64,000 bases of DNA from Cyclina sinensis (Eukaryota; Mollusca; Bivalvia; Venerida; Veneridae), in NCBI GenBank assembly GCA_012932295.1, contig JAAONU010000019.1:18981908-19045907 (forward strand), given 5' to 3'. Under the pieces are notes generated by a model that was given only the letters and a program-made list of their open reading frames with translations, did not search any database and was not told the DNA's origin. The position numbers and the translations under genes were made by a program. Positions 13,801 to 26,100 of this stretch are shown here, in pieces; the stretch's first letter is position 1; each line of letters opens with the position of its first letter.

Positions 13801-13992
13801 TTACCAGTGCAGTGCGTTATCACTGGACCACTGATCCGCTTTACATACTCAATCCCATTTAATTTCCTCAACAGTATCTACTCCACCCACTTCAAAAGCA
13901 AGTAATTTTGCTCGATATTCACAAAACTTGATATTTTGCATATTATAACTATATCAAAATAAAGCATTGCTTACAACAAATGTGTTATTCAT
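7861..13992 (-). CDS. C2H2 zinc-finger / coiled-coil protein, copy B
   Basis: Exons on the minus strand join in frame: candidate first exon 13992-13975 (MNNTFV, donor GTAAGC), then 11480-11288, 10900-10710, 10324-10250, 9759-9598, 9291-9148 and 8451-7861 (stop TAG). The product is about 457 residues. Exon 2 has CPFC..HYRVKH. Exon 3 (191 bp) has CDRC, then HWHCYKCRNGF..HYKTH, a classical C-x2-C-x12-H-x3-H finger. Exon 5 is Gly/Val-rich. Exon 6 and the start of the last exon form a coiled coil (VQELREKVAQLEKEKAEQKA, then Gln-rich helices). The tail is acidic and ends in a basic AAKRRKEKV, a likely nuclear localisation signal. It is a paralogue of the plus-strand gene at 296-4945. The function is unknown to me; a nuclear role is inferred. 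The weakest part is the first exon, chosen for phase and donor quality only. Confidence 0.8.
8519..8590. repeat. Short duplicated segment (~36 bp x2)
   Basis: The segment 'ttcactctaatagcaaaaat' is followed about 36 bp later by 'ttcactccaatagtaaatat'. It lies in the last intron of copy B. Confidence 0.45.
11815..12500 (+). repeat. Cluster of tRNA-like repeat segments
   Basis: At 11821-11891 there is an A-box (TGGCTCAGCTGG) and a B-box (GGGTTCAAGTCCC) at tRNA spacing, but the ends do not pair into an acceptor stem. A second degenerate copy starts near 12121 (GGCTAGCTCAGTTGGTAG). Both are followed by 'ttggtttacaacaa.ggtgt', which also recurs near 12013. Part of the tail (near 12290, 'ctagttaaacaacactatcc') recurs at 13500. 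It is a tRNA-derived SINE-like cluster in intron 1 of copy B. Confidence 0.5.
13390..13565 (+). repeat. Degenerate copy of the 12117-12370 repeat
   Basis: 'tgctagttaagcaatgttatccatggttagta' with 'gacgggtgtcc' repeats the arrangement at 12285-12335. It lies in the first intron of copy B. Confidence 0.45.
13725..13842 (-). mobile_element. Truncated tRNA-headed SINE
   Basis: The complement reads as the head of the SINE seen complete at 62825-63092: GCGGATCAGTGGTCCAGTG, an anticodon-stem-like segment, then 'gaatctgatttcc'. Only the tRNA-like head and a short extension remain. It sits about 130 bp downstream of the proposed first exon of copy B. Confidence 0.6.
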
Positions 13993-14199
13993 CGTCGCAA
14001 TGAATGTCAATTCGTTTTCACTTCAAAAACTCGTTGAATACAAGTAAAAACTGTGCACGAAATTATTTCTTTGTGAAAACGTCATCAATTTTGTTCAGAA
14101 AGACAAAATATGTGCAGGTCAAGGTCACTTACTTATCTTAATATAAAGTCCGTACACTACAGAACCGTTCGAGAGTCCGGAAATAATCGTTAGCTTTTA

Positions 14200-14395
14200 T
14201 TTGTTCAACTTCAACTTATTACTGCCAAAAGTCAATACTGACTTTACTAGGCAGACGCATGTCAGGAACATTAAAATTGTCAATGATAAACATAGTAAAT
14301 AAGATTTTTACTAAAGATCTTACTTAAACATTTAATTTATTGTGAACATTAAAATCCATAGAAATTGTTCAATCCACTGAGGAAAGCTGGACCAG
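14200..14395 (+). repeat. Dispersed repeat, copy 1 (~190 bp)
   Basis: It starts CTTCAACTTATTACTGCC followed by AAAAGTCAATACTGAC. It continues through 'gaagatcttacttaaacattta'-like sequence to 'ccactgaggaaagctgg'. Near-identical segments lie at 28024-28215 (same strand) and 63265-63415 (opposite strand). Confidence 0.65.
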
Positions 14396-15039
14396 TTGGG
14401 GTAGCCTTAAACTCGGTCGGTAATTTGTTCCAGTGTTGTATAGTCCGTGAGAAGAAGTTTATGAGTTTATGTGAAATTGTGTTTTTGACTGCGGAATGAG
14501 GAATTTGTTGTTTCTTGTGTCAGCCAAGTCAGGTGATCGCGATCAACACTGACTTGTTCTCTCTCTCTCAAGCTGTTTTTGCTTTTGTTTATGATGTTGT
14601 TAATGTGGGATGACAAGTTCAGATTACTACTTATATGGTGTAACTCCTAGGCATTTTGCATTTTCTGTGGTTTTCAGAACCGTGCTGTGTTAGGTGTGAG
14701 GGAAGATGACCGGTTTCTTTTTTTCTGTGTGTTCTGAGTACTTCACAATTCAGTTTTAGCAAGACTTATTGTATCAAAGAGTAGACCAATTCCAGGAATA
14801 ACCTGATTGCACAAGACTGGCAACACGAAATACTCCGAATGATTATTCAAACATTTTCCCAAAAGGTAAACAAGACATTTTCATCATGCTCTCTGCAATG
14901 AATTCCGTTTTTAACTACCTCTTTCAGGGACAGTTGTTTTCTTGCTTTCTAGCGGTACCCGAGTTGTTTTACAAACATATTACAGAATAGATTTAACGCT
15001 TTCACTGAATGTGATTAATGCCCCTGCAATAACGCCTTG
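14396..15039. other. No gene or clear repeat seen
   Basis: This is unique-looking A+T-rich sequence with T-rich runs. No splice-flanked coding frame was found. Confidence 0.4.
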
Positions 15040-15668
15040 TCAGAGAAAAAGGGAAATGTAGACCGCACCACACATCTATATATGTATACATTTACTGGTG
15101 GTTTCAAATCGATTGTTCTAGAAATGTGGAAGAAGTTCGGGTAACAAGATTTTGCTATGTCAAGCCAAAAACCGCAGAGCGGACATAGGCATGCATAAGA
15201 CACGTCGTGTCACGCACATCTACAATTATTGATATGAACATATACACCAAGTTTCAAATTGATAGTTGCAGTTCGCGTCACAAACTTTTGCTATGACGGG
15301 CTTAAAATTCGCAGTGTGCGCATTGGCGCGCATGAAATATGTGTCATGCACATCTGATGAACATGTACAGTACACCAAGTTTCAAATTGATCGTCCTAGA
15401 AATGTAGATGTTTGCGTCACAAGATTTTGCTATGACCGGCTGTAAATCTGCAAAGCGCACATTGGCGCGCATGAAAAAAAATATGTCACGCACAATTAGA
15501 CTTATTAATAAACAACATGCGCACCAAGTTTCAAATTGATAGTCCTAAAAATTTGGAAGTAGTTCGCGTCACAAGATTTATGCAACGGACGGGCCGACCA
15601 CCCTACAAACCGAACGACCGTAAGATTACTCATATATATACCCCCGCAAACAAAGTTTGGTGGGGGTA
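15040..15668 (+). repeat. Tandem-cored repeat, ~150-bp units, hairpin terminus
   Basis: Three to four units share 'accaagtttcaaattgat', 'cgcgtcacaagattttgct' and 'cgcacattggcgcgcatg'. A GACG-rich segment near 15585-15620 precedes a terminal hairpin at about 15639-15670 (TATACCCCCG / TGGGGGTATA). The CpG content is higher than in the flanks. The architecture is shared with the elements at 16948-18280, 23380-25232 and 32232-33140. Confidence 0.75.
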
Positions 15669-16947
15669 TAATAATCACTGTATTGAGAAAACTTAAATGA
15701 TAATAAGGAAATTTATTATATACTTATAAATGAAATATTGAGAAATATTGATGATATAAAATGCGTATTTTCATTTTCCGTATTTTCACTGTAAAAATTT
15801 ATTTTTTCACTGCAGTAAAACATATTTTCCGTATTTTCACTGGTGTCTTGCCGGACTACTTTCTTCTAAATTCAGCCAATAGATTAAATTAAAGGGAATT
15901 CTTTTGACTCTTAAGGTCAAAAAAGAGAAAAGTATATAATAAACAGAAAATTCGAGTTTTTCCATTAAATACGGGATTTATTTTCATCTCGTGGTATGAA
16001 AATTATCATATTTCACTCGTGGCTATTTATAGGAAAAACTTGAATATCCTCTATACAACTAAAGGTTACTCTCTGTCAGTTCAAACCACATTTTAATATG
16101 TTTGAACAAAAAAATATCACATACGCAGATAAACATTAAGTAATTTTCAGAAATTCAAAAGCGGTTATCTGAAACGGCAAAATTCTGATATCATATATGC
16201 AATGTCAAAAGCACAACTGAACTCGGATGTTGTCTGTATATATTTAGGTTTTCTGATCGACAGCACCGTCGGCATTATATAAGCTATGCTACCTAGAATT
16301 CAGTTATTCTAAACTGTCTTTTGGGGAAAGTGAAGTTCCAGAGAGCATTGCATTTCAGACAAACTCATATTCTTTTGATTGCATAGTCAATGGCACTGGT
16401 CTATAAGATTTCAGTTTGACTTCTTAATAGACGTAGTAATACGGTAACAAAAATGACCCGATTTCGAGAGATCATAAGGACAAACATGCTGACCAAAATG
16501 TCGTCTCTACAGTGCTCAGAAGGGTTTACTTAGATTTGGGCTGGTGATCTAATTTTTTAACCCACATGACAAATTCTCAAACTTGTTTAAGAAATAATCA
16601 GTACAAACATTGTGACCAAGCTTCAAGAAGATTGGGTTAAAATATATTTGGAGTGCTCGCAAGGTTTTTTAGTTGAACTGAGATGATGACCAAATTTTTC
16701 ATCCAAGTTAACCCAGTTCTCAGCCATTTTCATGAAGGTTTTGTTTTTGAAAGTGTTAGCTGTAGTTTTCACAAGGTTTCCCTTTGATTTGGGCTGATGA
16801 CCTAGTTTCTGGACCTACATGATCCGGTTTTTAATTGCGCACAGATTCTGAATCAAGTACTGCTCATTCCAAAAACAGACTGTCTGAATAAAACGAACTG
16901 CTGAATCTGTGTCAGCATAAAAGAATTGTTTGTCTCTGCTACTTATT
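15669..16947. other. Gene-free interval, partly degenerate repeat
   Basis: Near 15775-15840 a short motif recurs ('tccgtattttcactg'). From about 16440 to 16850 there are loose repeats of 'gatttgggctgatgacctag' and 'caagcttcaagaagattggg' type, a decayed relative of the tandem elements. No coding frame is supported. Confidence 0.4.
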
Positions 16948-18280
16948 ATGCCCCCTCTTCAAAGAAGTGGGGGTATATTGCTTTGCATTTGTCTGTCTGT
17001 CGGTCGGTCCGTCGGTCCGTAGACCAAATGGTTTCCGACCAATAACTAAAGAATGCTTAGGCCTAGGAACTTCAAACTTAGTAGGATGATTGTCCATCAC
17101 CAGTAGATGACCCCTATTGATATTGGGGTCAAGGGGTCAAAGGTCAAGGTCACATTGACCTTGTAGGTAGAAACGGTTTCCGACCAATAACTAAAGAACG
17201 CTTAGGCCTAGGAACTTCAAACTTAGTAGGATGATTGTCCATCACCAGTAGATGACCCCTATTGATTTTGGGGTCAAGGGGTCATAGGTCAAGGTCACAT
17301 TGACCTTGTAGAAACGGTTTCCGACCAATAACTAGAGAACGCTATGACCTAGGTTCACCAAACTTGGTATGCTGGTTGGTCATCACCAGTAGATGACCCC
17401 TATTGATTTTGAGGTCATTAGGTCAAAGGTCAAGATCACAGGGACCTTCATCCTAAAAACGGTTTCCGATCAATAACTAGAGAACGCTTTGACCTAGATT
17501 CACCAAACTCGGTATGCTGGTTGGTCATCACCAGTAGATGACCCCTATTGATTTTGAGGTCATTAAGTCAAAGGTCAAGATCACAGGGACCTTCATCCTA
17601 AAAATGATTTCCGATCAATAACTAGAGAACGCTTTGACCTAGGTTCACCAAACTTGGTATGCTGGTTGGTCATCACCAGTAGATGACCCCTATTGACTTT
17701 GAGGTCATTAGGTCAAAGGTCAAGATCACAGAGACTTTCATCCTTAAAACGGTTTCCGATCAATAACTAGAGAACGCTATGACCTAGGTTCACCAAACTT
17801 GGTATACTGGTTGGTCATCACCAGTAGATGACCCCTATTTACTTTGAGGTCATTAGGTCAAAGGTCAAGATCACAGAGACTTTCATCTTAAAAACGGTTT
17901 CCGATCAATAACTAGAGAACGCTTTGACCTAGGTTCACCAAACTTGGTATGCTGGTTGGTCATCACCAGTAGATGACCCTCTATTGATTTTGAGGTCATT
18001 AGGTCAAAGGTCAAGCTCACAGAGACTTTGACTCTAAAAACGGTTTCCGATCAATAACTAGAGAATGCTTTGACCTAGGTTCACCAAACTTGGTGTGCTG
18101 AATGGTCATGACCAGTAAATGACCCCTATTGATTTTGAGGTCATTAGGTCAAAGGTCAAGGCCACAGGGACCTTGATCCTAAAAACGGTTTCTGATCAAT
18201 AACTAGAGAATGCTTTGGCCCAACCACAAGCAATTAGGTGCTGCCGGGGGGGCATTTATGTTTAACAAACATTTCTTGTT
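16948..18280 (+). repeat. Tandem array, nine ~145-bp units with nuclear-receptor-like half-sites
   Basis: Units start at 'cggtttccgaccaataacta' or its variants near 17029, 17174, 17315, 17460, 17605, 17750, 17895, 18041 and 18186; spacing is 141-146 bp. The left end has ATGCCCCC..GTGGGGGTAT and a TCTG/TCGG tetranucleotide run (16991-17022). The right end has 'gggggggcatttatg'. AGGTCAAAGGTCA (direct repeat, one-base spacer) occurs at 17420-17432, 17710-17722, 17855-17867, 18001-18013 and 18146-18158. AGGTCACATTGACCT occurs at 17147-17161 and 17292-17306. Whether any receptor binds these is unknown. Confidence 0.85.
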
Positions 18281-18376
18281 GCTAGTTGGTTTTCTGGTTG
18301 GATGTAACTGTACTGAATCGAATACCAATTGCACTTAAGCTTCTGAGGTCATTATTAAGATTTGCTGCTTTTCTTT

Positions 18377-18842
18377 TTTATCCCCCCACTACTTTGGGGA
18401 AGGTGGAGGGCATATAGATTTGCCATGGCCTGTCCGTCCTGCTGTCCGGTTTGTGTCGCGTGTAACTCCACACGTTTAACTGCTAAAGCCATAGAACTTT
18501 CTAAGAATATATGTCAGCATGTGAAATTACGCACCTGGGTACTTTTTACGCAAATCTATTGGAGATCGGCATAGTTATGCCACCTGATTAAGCAAAAAAT
18601 AGCCTTTTTAAAATTGTGTTGCGTGTAGCTCCAAACGTGTACCTGCTAAAGCCATGAAACTTGTCAGCACGTAAAGTTATGCACCTGGGTATTTTGACGA
18701 AAATTTATTGGAGAATGACATAGTTATGCCCCCTGTTAAAGCTGAAAAATAGCATTTTTAGACTTTATACGCACCTGTAATTGTACAGGATTTTTTGTAA
18801 CAAGAGCGGAATGTGGGGGCATCTATGTCCTATGGACAAGTC
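18377..18842 (+). repeat. Tandem-cored repeat with GCCCCC/GGGGGC ends
   Basis: The left end is 'ccccccactactttggggaag', the right end 'gtgggggcatctatgtccta'. About two units carry 'gcgtgtaactccacacgtttaactgctaaagcc' and 'gcacctgggtatttt'. The right end matches that of the element at 32232-33140 ('gtgggggcatccgtgtccta'). A decayed relative lies at 44525-44890. The short reading frame here is an artefact of the repeat. Confidence 0.7.
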
Positions 18843-20025
18843 TCTAGACTAGTTCAAGTATGAAATACACTGGTAATACTGAGGCAGTATTCAGCTGTTT
18901 TTACCAATATTACAGTAAATAAAACCGACCGACCAGGAGACGGAAAGAAACAGTTAACACTGACTTAACAATGTGGTATATGTTGGATTAAATTACAGTT
19001 ACAAAGGTGATTTAAGACAATATCTTCAGTGAATGAAACTAAGATAACAACACTGTTTTAGCTGAAAAAATAATTTATCTACAAAATATCATAAAATACA
19101 ACAGTAAGAATTCTATGTGATCAATTCAACATGTCAATATTATGTAAGCCTTTACCAAGTTGTATTGAAACATTATGGCATATTCTCACAAACGCTTCTT
19201 CAAGAATTGACACTTTCCCTAAGAGATTCTCCCAAACAGTATTCTGTGCAATGCTACTGTTTTGTCTTTTTATTACACTTTCCTAAAAGTTTACATTTCC
19301 TATAAACTACAACTAAACTACGCCCTTTCTCAAAATTTTGTTTCAACTACATTTTGTATTTTCAAGAAAAACAAGACCAGATATATTGTTGAATGGAACT
19401 GGAAAATATTATTAGCGTCCAGTATCCGAGAGGGTCTGATTTATAAAATGCGTTTATGACAATACAACAATAGTCAGTTAGTGACTATGTAACTGTGTTA
19501 TGAATAAATCTAAAACATATAACAAAAGCAAAATACTAATAGCGTCATAAGTCTAAGTTTTATCCATGATGATAACAAAGAAACATCATTTACCATTTGT
19601 TATTATATGTAAAGCTTTGTGCCGTGTCATGCAGTATTCAGTCGCCAATTGGCATTGATCCACTGAATAAAAATCAAAACGAACTGCATCTAAACATCCC
19701 ATGGTTTTAAACCCATAATCCCTTTTCCTGATATTGGTGTGTCAAGATAATTAGTCTTTATATTAATTTTCGTATCTGTTCCTATCCCTTTTGTTAAATA
19801 ACAGACACTATTAGTTCTATTGGCAAAAGAAAAACATACAACAACTTTCCAAGATAATCTAGGAATATGCAAATTCATATTTCACAAAACCTTGAAATTA
19901 CTCCAAACACAGATGGCAGCGGTATGACAGCCTTTCACAGAAAGACTTTCATTCCCCACTATTCTTTCTGCTTTTCATCCCCACAGCTTTTACTATTTCT
20001 TACAATCTTCTTCCATTGTCAGTTA
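18843..20025. other. No gene seen
   Basis: A+T-rich sequence 3' of INO80E. The reading frames are short, without domains, and end at random stops. No tandem structure was noticed. Confidence 0.4.
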
Positions 20026-20031
20026 TTTATT
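20026..20031 (-). promoter_or_regulatory. Polyadenylation signal AATAAA for INO80E
   Basis: The minus strand reads AATAAA about 72 bp past the INO80E stop at 20105-20103. The short 3' UTR this implies is plausible for a housekeeping gene. Confidence 0.6.
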
Positions 20032-20102
20032 GACAGGTAAGGAACTTCTTTCCACATAAGATCATGTAATGTATTCATACACTTTCAGGTAGGCTATGTC
20101 TA

Positions 20103-23100
20103 TCATTGTGGTGCATCAATAATCAAGTCATCATCATCTTCATCTTTAATGTCCATCATGGCATCACTGAAAAAAGCACATATCATAAGTTTAGATGAAT
20201 GAAGAAGTGGACTGAATGTATTGAGGGGTTGGCACAAAACTATTGTAATAACAAATTAAATAAGGAGATATAACAATTTTGCACAGACACCTTAGTGTGG
20301 TATTGTAAACTACAGTTGAAGCACAATTCAGAAATGATCATCTTTTTTCACATAATCCCATTTTACACTGCATCCTTTGTTCATAGTTAAGAGCATTGAA
20401 GGGATCATTAAGGATTGTATTGTTTCAATACAATTTTATGTTTTGTCTATTGAAATTATTCAATCACATTTCAACTGTATATTGCATTTATTTTTCTACA
20501 CTTAACATACATTCCTAGAAAGAATCTATAAAACACAAAATTGACCGACACAAAGTTGACCAAGTCACACTTGTAAACTGCTTAACCAACGTTAACTACA
20601 AAGGGGGATAACTCACATCAGGTACTAGCATTTTAAGATGCAAATTAGGCTGTGATTCATGTATCCTGAAATTTCATTACCTACCTCTATCCTTTTTTAA
20701 GATAATTTTTTTTTTTCGACCTGACAAACATTTTTATAACTTCATTACTTATTTGTGTCACATTCAAAATGACAGAGCACACACAGACACATGGTTATCA
20801 AAATTCTTATTTTTTTCTAATGATTATTATACAAAGTTTACCCTACAAGCAAAGTCATAAAACCTCTTAGCTGCAATGCAAGAAAATAAAACTAGGTTTA
20901 CCTGTCTAAATTTGAATTATCATTGCTAAATATTTCTGATGGAAGAAAAGCTGGTGTCTTTTCGATCCCAAATATTTCTTGTTTTGATTCTAGATGACGT
21001 TCTAATTCTGCCCTGGACATTGGATTTGTTGGAGTCTGTTTCTTTGAAACTGTAAAGCAAAAATGACAAATAAATCTTCCTTTAAAAAATATTTTCAAAA
21101 AAAGTTTAAGTTCATGAAAGGGTAGCAAAATGAAGACTTTCACAGAGTCTAGGTGCCAATCCTTTAAACTGAAACAGAATTAGAGGTGTACCAGGAGACA
21201 TCATTTAAGGTTCTTGTCCTTACATACAAATGTTTCAAACTGATTAACAATGGTCTGTCAGTAAATCCTCCACAACCACCTTTATGCTGGTTGATATCTT
21301 CTCAGTCCAATCCAGATCTTTATAACATCATGTAATCTATTAATTACTCCAAGACATTTGAAAACCATTTGTCAAAACACTTTCTGAGCAAGCTTCAATG
21401 ACTGTGAATGAAACATACTACTATTTGATATGATCTGTTAACTTTGTTTTTTTTTCATATGACATGTTTTCTTTCTTAAAGCAATGATCAATATATTGAT
21501 ACTTTGTCAAAAACATATAAATTGATTTATAGCAAAAGATAGCGGACACAATCTCATAACATTATTTTGACAAGAATTTCTCCAAACCAAGAAAACTTGT
21601 CATTATAACTAACCTGTTTTCTTCTTAACTGTTGTTGCTTTTGCCTTCTTCTTTGGGGGACCCTTAGAAATAAACATTCAAGTGAAAACCATGCAAAACA
21701 TGAAGTGGATTCATGTAATGAGGCAAATACACTACTGCAAATTTCAATTAAGGTCAATGTCATTTTTTTGTTCTTCCCTAATTTAAATTATAAAAAAACC
21801 CATATGACCCAATTAAGTCTTAAGCATTATTTGTTTTTAAATTCTGTTTTAAACAACATTAATTTTAGCCAAAAAAACTCCAAAAAAGCCCAGAATGCTG
21901 CAGTGTTTATGAATACAGTCATGTCTGATTTTCATACCAGGTTAAATCATGCCTATGAACCATTGATTTAATTCATTTAAGAATTAGAAGTGTTCCTCTA
22001 CCTTTCTTTGCAAAAACCTATTTTAAAAAAATAAAGAGCAAAAAAGGTTACCTGAGCAATGGCTGTGAATCCCATTCCACCTAAAACTGCTGAAGGGTCA
22101 AACCCTGCAGGAACAGCTCCTTTTTTTCTGCAAACAATGAATAATTCAGTAAGTTTTATTGTATATACATGTACCATACTTACACTTAGGTGAGTATTTA
22201 TCATAGAATAAGAAGTACTTGGAAGTTCAAGTTTTAAGCACTTCATTTAATGAATACAATCAACACATGAATATAAACAAAGGACCTTTTTGTACATTTT
22301 TTGGCTTCAATTAATCAGACTGCAACAGCTTATACATAGATTTAATGGCCTGGGACATTTATTCTAGACCTAAAACCTTGAATCTGTAAGTAATATCTTG
22401 GCAGATACCATTAACCCTGAACTTGCTGAAATTTTGTAATGGATTTACCCAGCTTTGAATTTGGAACAGTCCATTCAAAGTTTAAGGGATTTCAATATTA
22501 AAATACAAAAATGGAGCAACAGTATAGAGCCTGGTCAGACTGCACAGATGTGCAGGCTGGCCTGGCTCTATACTGGTGGCAAAGGCTAATCACTTTCGGT
22601 TCCAGCAGGTTAAGGGTTAATAAATAATGTGACTAAAATTAGCATGACAACAGTGAGTTTTTGGTAATTCATTTAATAAAGGCTTTGTGTACAGCAACTG
22701 CATAAGAGCAGTCAACCTGTAAAGGGATTTCTTAAAATCCTGGTGAATGGATGCCACATCATTTTTACTTCATTTAACTGGTGCAACCTTATTAACTTTT
22801 AATAAAAACTGTAAAAAAAAAAATGAAAACTACTTTAAGATGAAAAATCTACAAAATATAACTTTTGTAATGTTTGGCAGCTAACAAGAACTGGTCTTGT
22901 ATTATCGATTACATATGGAAATTGCTAACCTATAAGGATTTTTATTTGTTATTTTTTGTCAGAACTCAGAAGCTTTTAGTTCAGATTTACTTTTACCATT
23001 TTCATTAATTCAAAAGTTCTTCTGAATGTTGTAAAAAAGGAATTAATACAAAAGCATGAATAAACAAACAGTCTTTAGACTAAATTTATCCAGCATGATA

Positions 23101-26100
23101 GAAACTTCTCCTGCACTATGTCAAAACTAATTGTTAAACTCTTCAGGAAGAAGAACCTACCTTTTTACACCAGATGTACCTTCAGGTCGAAGAGTTTCTG
23201 GTTCACTGTCACTAGAAGCTGTCAAATCTGAGTCACCAGATGACTCATCTAATTTTTCATACTGTAACAGCCGATCCAACAGAAAACTAGAAAGAAGAAA
23301 AAAACAGATTCCTTCAAATTTCACTTTTCCAAAATGTTCTATTTTTTCCACAAACAAACTAGAACTATCGCTGAATGCGATTCATACCCCCACCAATGTC
23401 CTTGACAGAAGATGACATGGAAAGGTGGTTAAGGGAATCACTTTAGAGGCACAAATACATATACATAAAAAGAAATTATCTCTGGTGAAAAAAACAAATT
23501 GTACAGGTAATAGTATAAATATATATTGTCAAATCATGTTCGAAACAGTTACAAATAACCTTTTAATTATCATGAATATCTGTTCTAGTTTCAGAAACAT
23601 TTAAGTATTAATGGTTATATCAGAACATTTTCTAAGCCTAAAAGGGGCATAACTTGTGTCATAATTCAACGGAATTGTAGAATTTTCGTCATCTGAGCTT
23701 GCTTGTAACCATTCATATAAATTTTAAGTTTCAAGTAAATATCTGTTCTGGTTTATGAAATATTATAGTAAATAAATTTAAAGACATAAAAATGGACATA
23801 ACTTTGTCAAAATACAATACAAAGTTATCCCCCCGCCCACTTTTTTTAGTTATGAAACTTGACCTGCATATCTTACTTGCGACACCTCATATATATTTGA
23901 AGTTTCAAATGATATCTGTTCTAGTTTTAGAAATATTCAAGTACATGTTAAAATTTCAGAACATTTTCTAAGTCAATTTTTGACCTTCAAGTGTGGCCTT
24001 GACCTTAAGCTGGCACAAGGGTAAGATGGGTTCTGCATATTGCCCAGTTGGGGTGAACATTTGAGTCAAGTTTGAAGAAAATCCTTCCATTAGTATAGAA
24101 TTTATAGAGCGGACATGACATATTGTCTAGTATTGATTGTAAGTAAATTAAGACTTAAAAAGGGGCATAACTTTGTCAAAATGCAATACAGAGTTGTGAA
24201 ACTTGACCTGCATATCTTACTTGTGATACCTCATATATCTTTTAAGTTTCAAGCAAATACCTGTGCTAGTTTCAGAAATATTCAAGTACATGTTAGAATT
24301 TAAGAATATTTTCTAAGTCAATTTTTGACCTTCAAGTGTGACCTTGACCTTAAGCCGGCACAAAGGTAACATGGGTTCTGCACATAACCTTGTTGAGTTG
24401 AACATTTGAGTCAAGTTTGAAGAAAATTCTTCTATTAGTATAGGATTTATAGAGCGGACACGACATATTGTCTAATATTTGATTGTATGTAAATTTGAAG
24501 ACTTAAAAAGAGGCATAACTTTGTGAAAATGCAATACAGAGTTATGAAACTTGACCTGCATATCCTAATTGTGACACTTAATATATATTTTAAGTTTCAA
24601 GCATATACGTTTTCTAGTTTCAGAAATATTCAAATACATGTTAAAATTTAAGAATATTTTCTAAGTCAATTTTTGACCTTCAAGTGTGACCTTGACCTTA
24701 AGCCGGCAAAAGGGTAACATGGGTTCTGCACATCCCCTTGTTGAGGTGAACATTTGAGCCAAGATTAAAGAAAATCTTTCAATTAGTGTAGAACTTACAG
24801 AGCGGACACGACATAATGTCTCATATTTGATTGTTTGATATTTGACCTTCAATTGTGACCTTGACCTTGAGCTGACACATGGGCAACATGGGTTCTGCAC
24901 AGCCCCTTGTTGAGGTGAACATTTGAGCCAAGATTAAAGAAAATCTTTCAATTAGTGTAGGACTTACAGAGCGGACACGACATAATGTCTAATATTTGAT
25001 TTTTGATATTTGACCTTCAATTGTGACCTTGACCTTGAGCTGACACATGGGCAACATGGGTTCTGCACATCCTCTTGTTGAGGTGAACATTTCAGCCAAG
25101 TTTGAAGAAAATCCTTCAGTTGGTATAGGATTTATAGAGCGGACACGATAATGGAGACGGACGGACGGACCGACGGACGGACGGATGGACAAAGCGAATC
25201 CATTATACCACATTTTGTGGTGGGGGTATAAACAGTTACTGTAAAATGGCTTTAAATTTGCCTTGAAATATTTTGAAAATGGGCATAGCCTTGGCAGTCA
25301 CAATGTAAAAATAAACAAAAAAAACATACCTTCTATCTCTGGAAACTTTTAATAGGCGTCTTTGAGACTTTCTCAACTCTTCCAGAAAACACTCTTGTTC
25401 CTGTATAAAAAAGACCCCACCGAAATGTAAACATTTATGCAATTAATTCATATGGTGATCTGAAAATGATTCAAATTTCTTTACAGCAAACACATTCTCT
25501 AGCTTTTTCATGTACTTAAACTCCAAAATGTAAAAGCTAAGTAAAATCAAGGAAGCAAAAATATAACTCAACTCCTCCTGATTTAATATAAGTGACCGTA
25601 AAGTTATACTGATGTTCTAAAACTGTAAAAATGACTGTAATCAAACATACTGAAGATTCAGGAAATTCCATGTTGACTAATGAACTTGACCACTACAGAT
25701 ATATATCTTCCTTATAACTATATTGTAATTCATATAATCACTATAGAAATGCCTGCCATTTTCCTTTGTTTGGCTTTGTCCACTTCAAGTGACTTGTATC
25801 CATTTTATTTTTTTGTGTTTTTACCATGCTTCACCTTAATGTAAATATTGATTACCGGTACTTAACACTTCCAGCAAATGTTTTAGAATGTTTGAGCATA
25901 CTTTCTTGAACGAAAATATCCAAGAAAAGCAACATTTAATTCCAAAGTTAATCAGAGTTTCAAAATTTGCATGACATCAGCATGTCATATGACTTGTACA
26001 GATATTATATCTTCCTTATCACAGTCCAGCAAGAAATATATAGTAATCCATAATATCCATTTGACCTGACCTGGATTTGAACTCAGAAGATCTGTTCACA

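Noticed and set aside
24661..25213. Minus-strand frames with RGCAEPMLP
   Set aside because: They are translations of the GGTTCTGCACA repeat units inside the INO80E intron.
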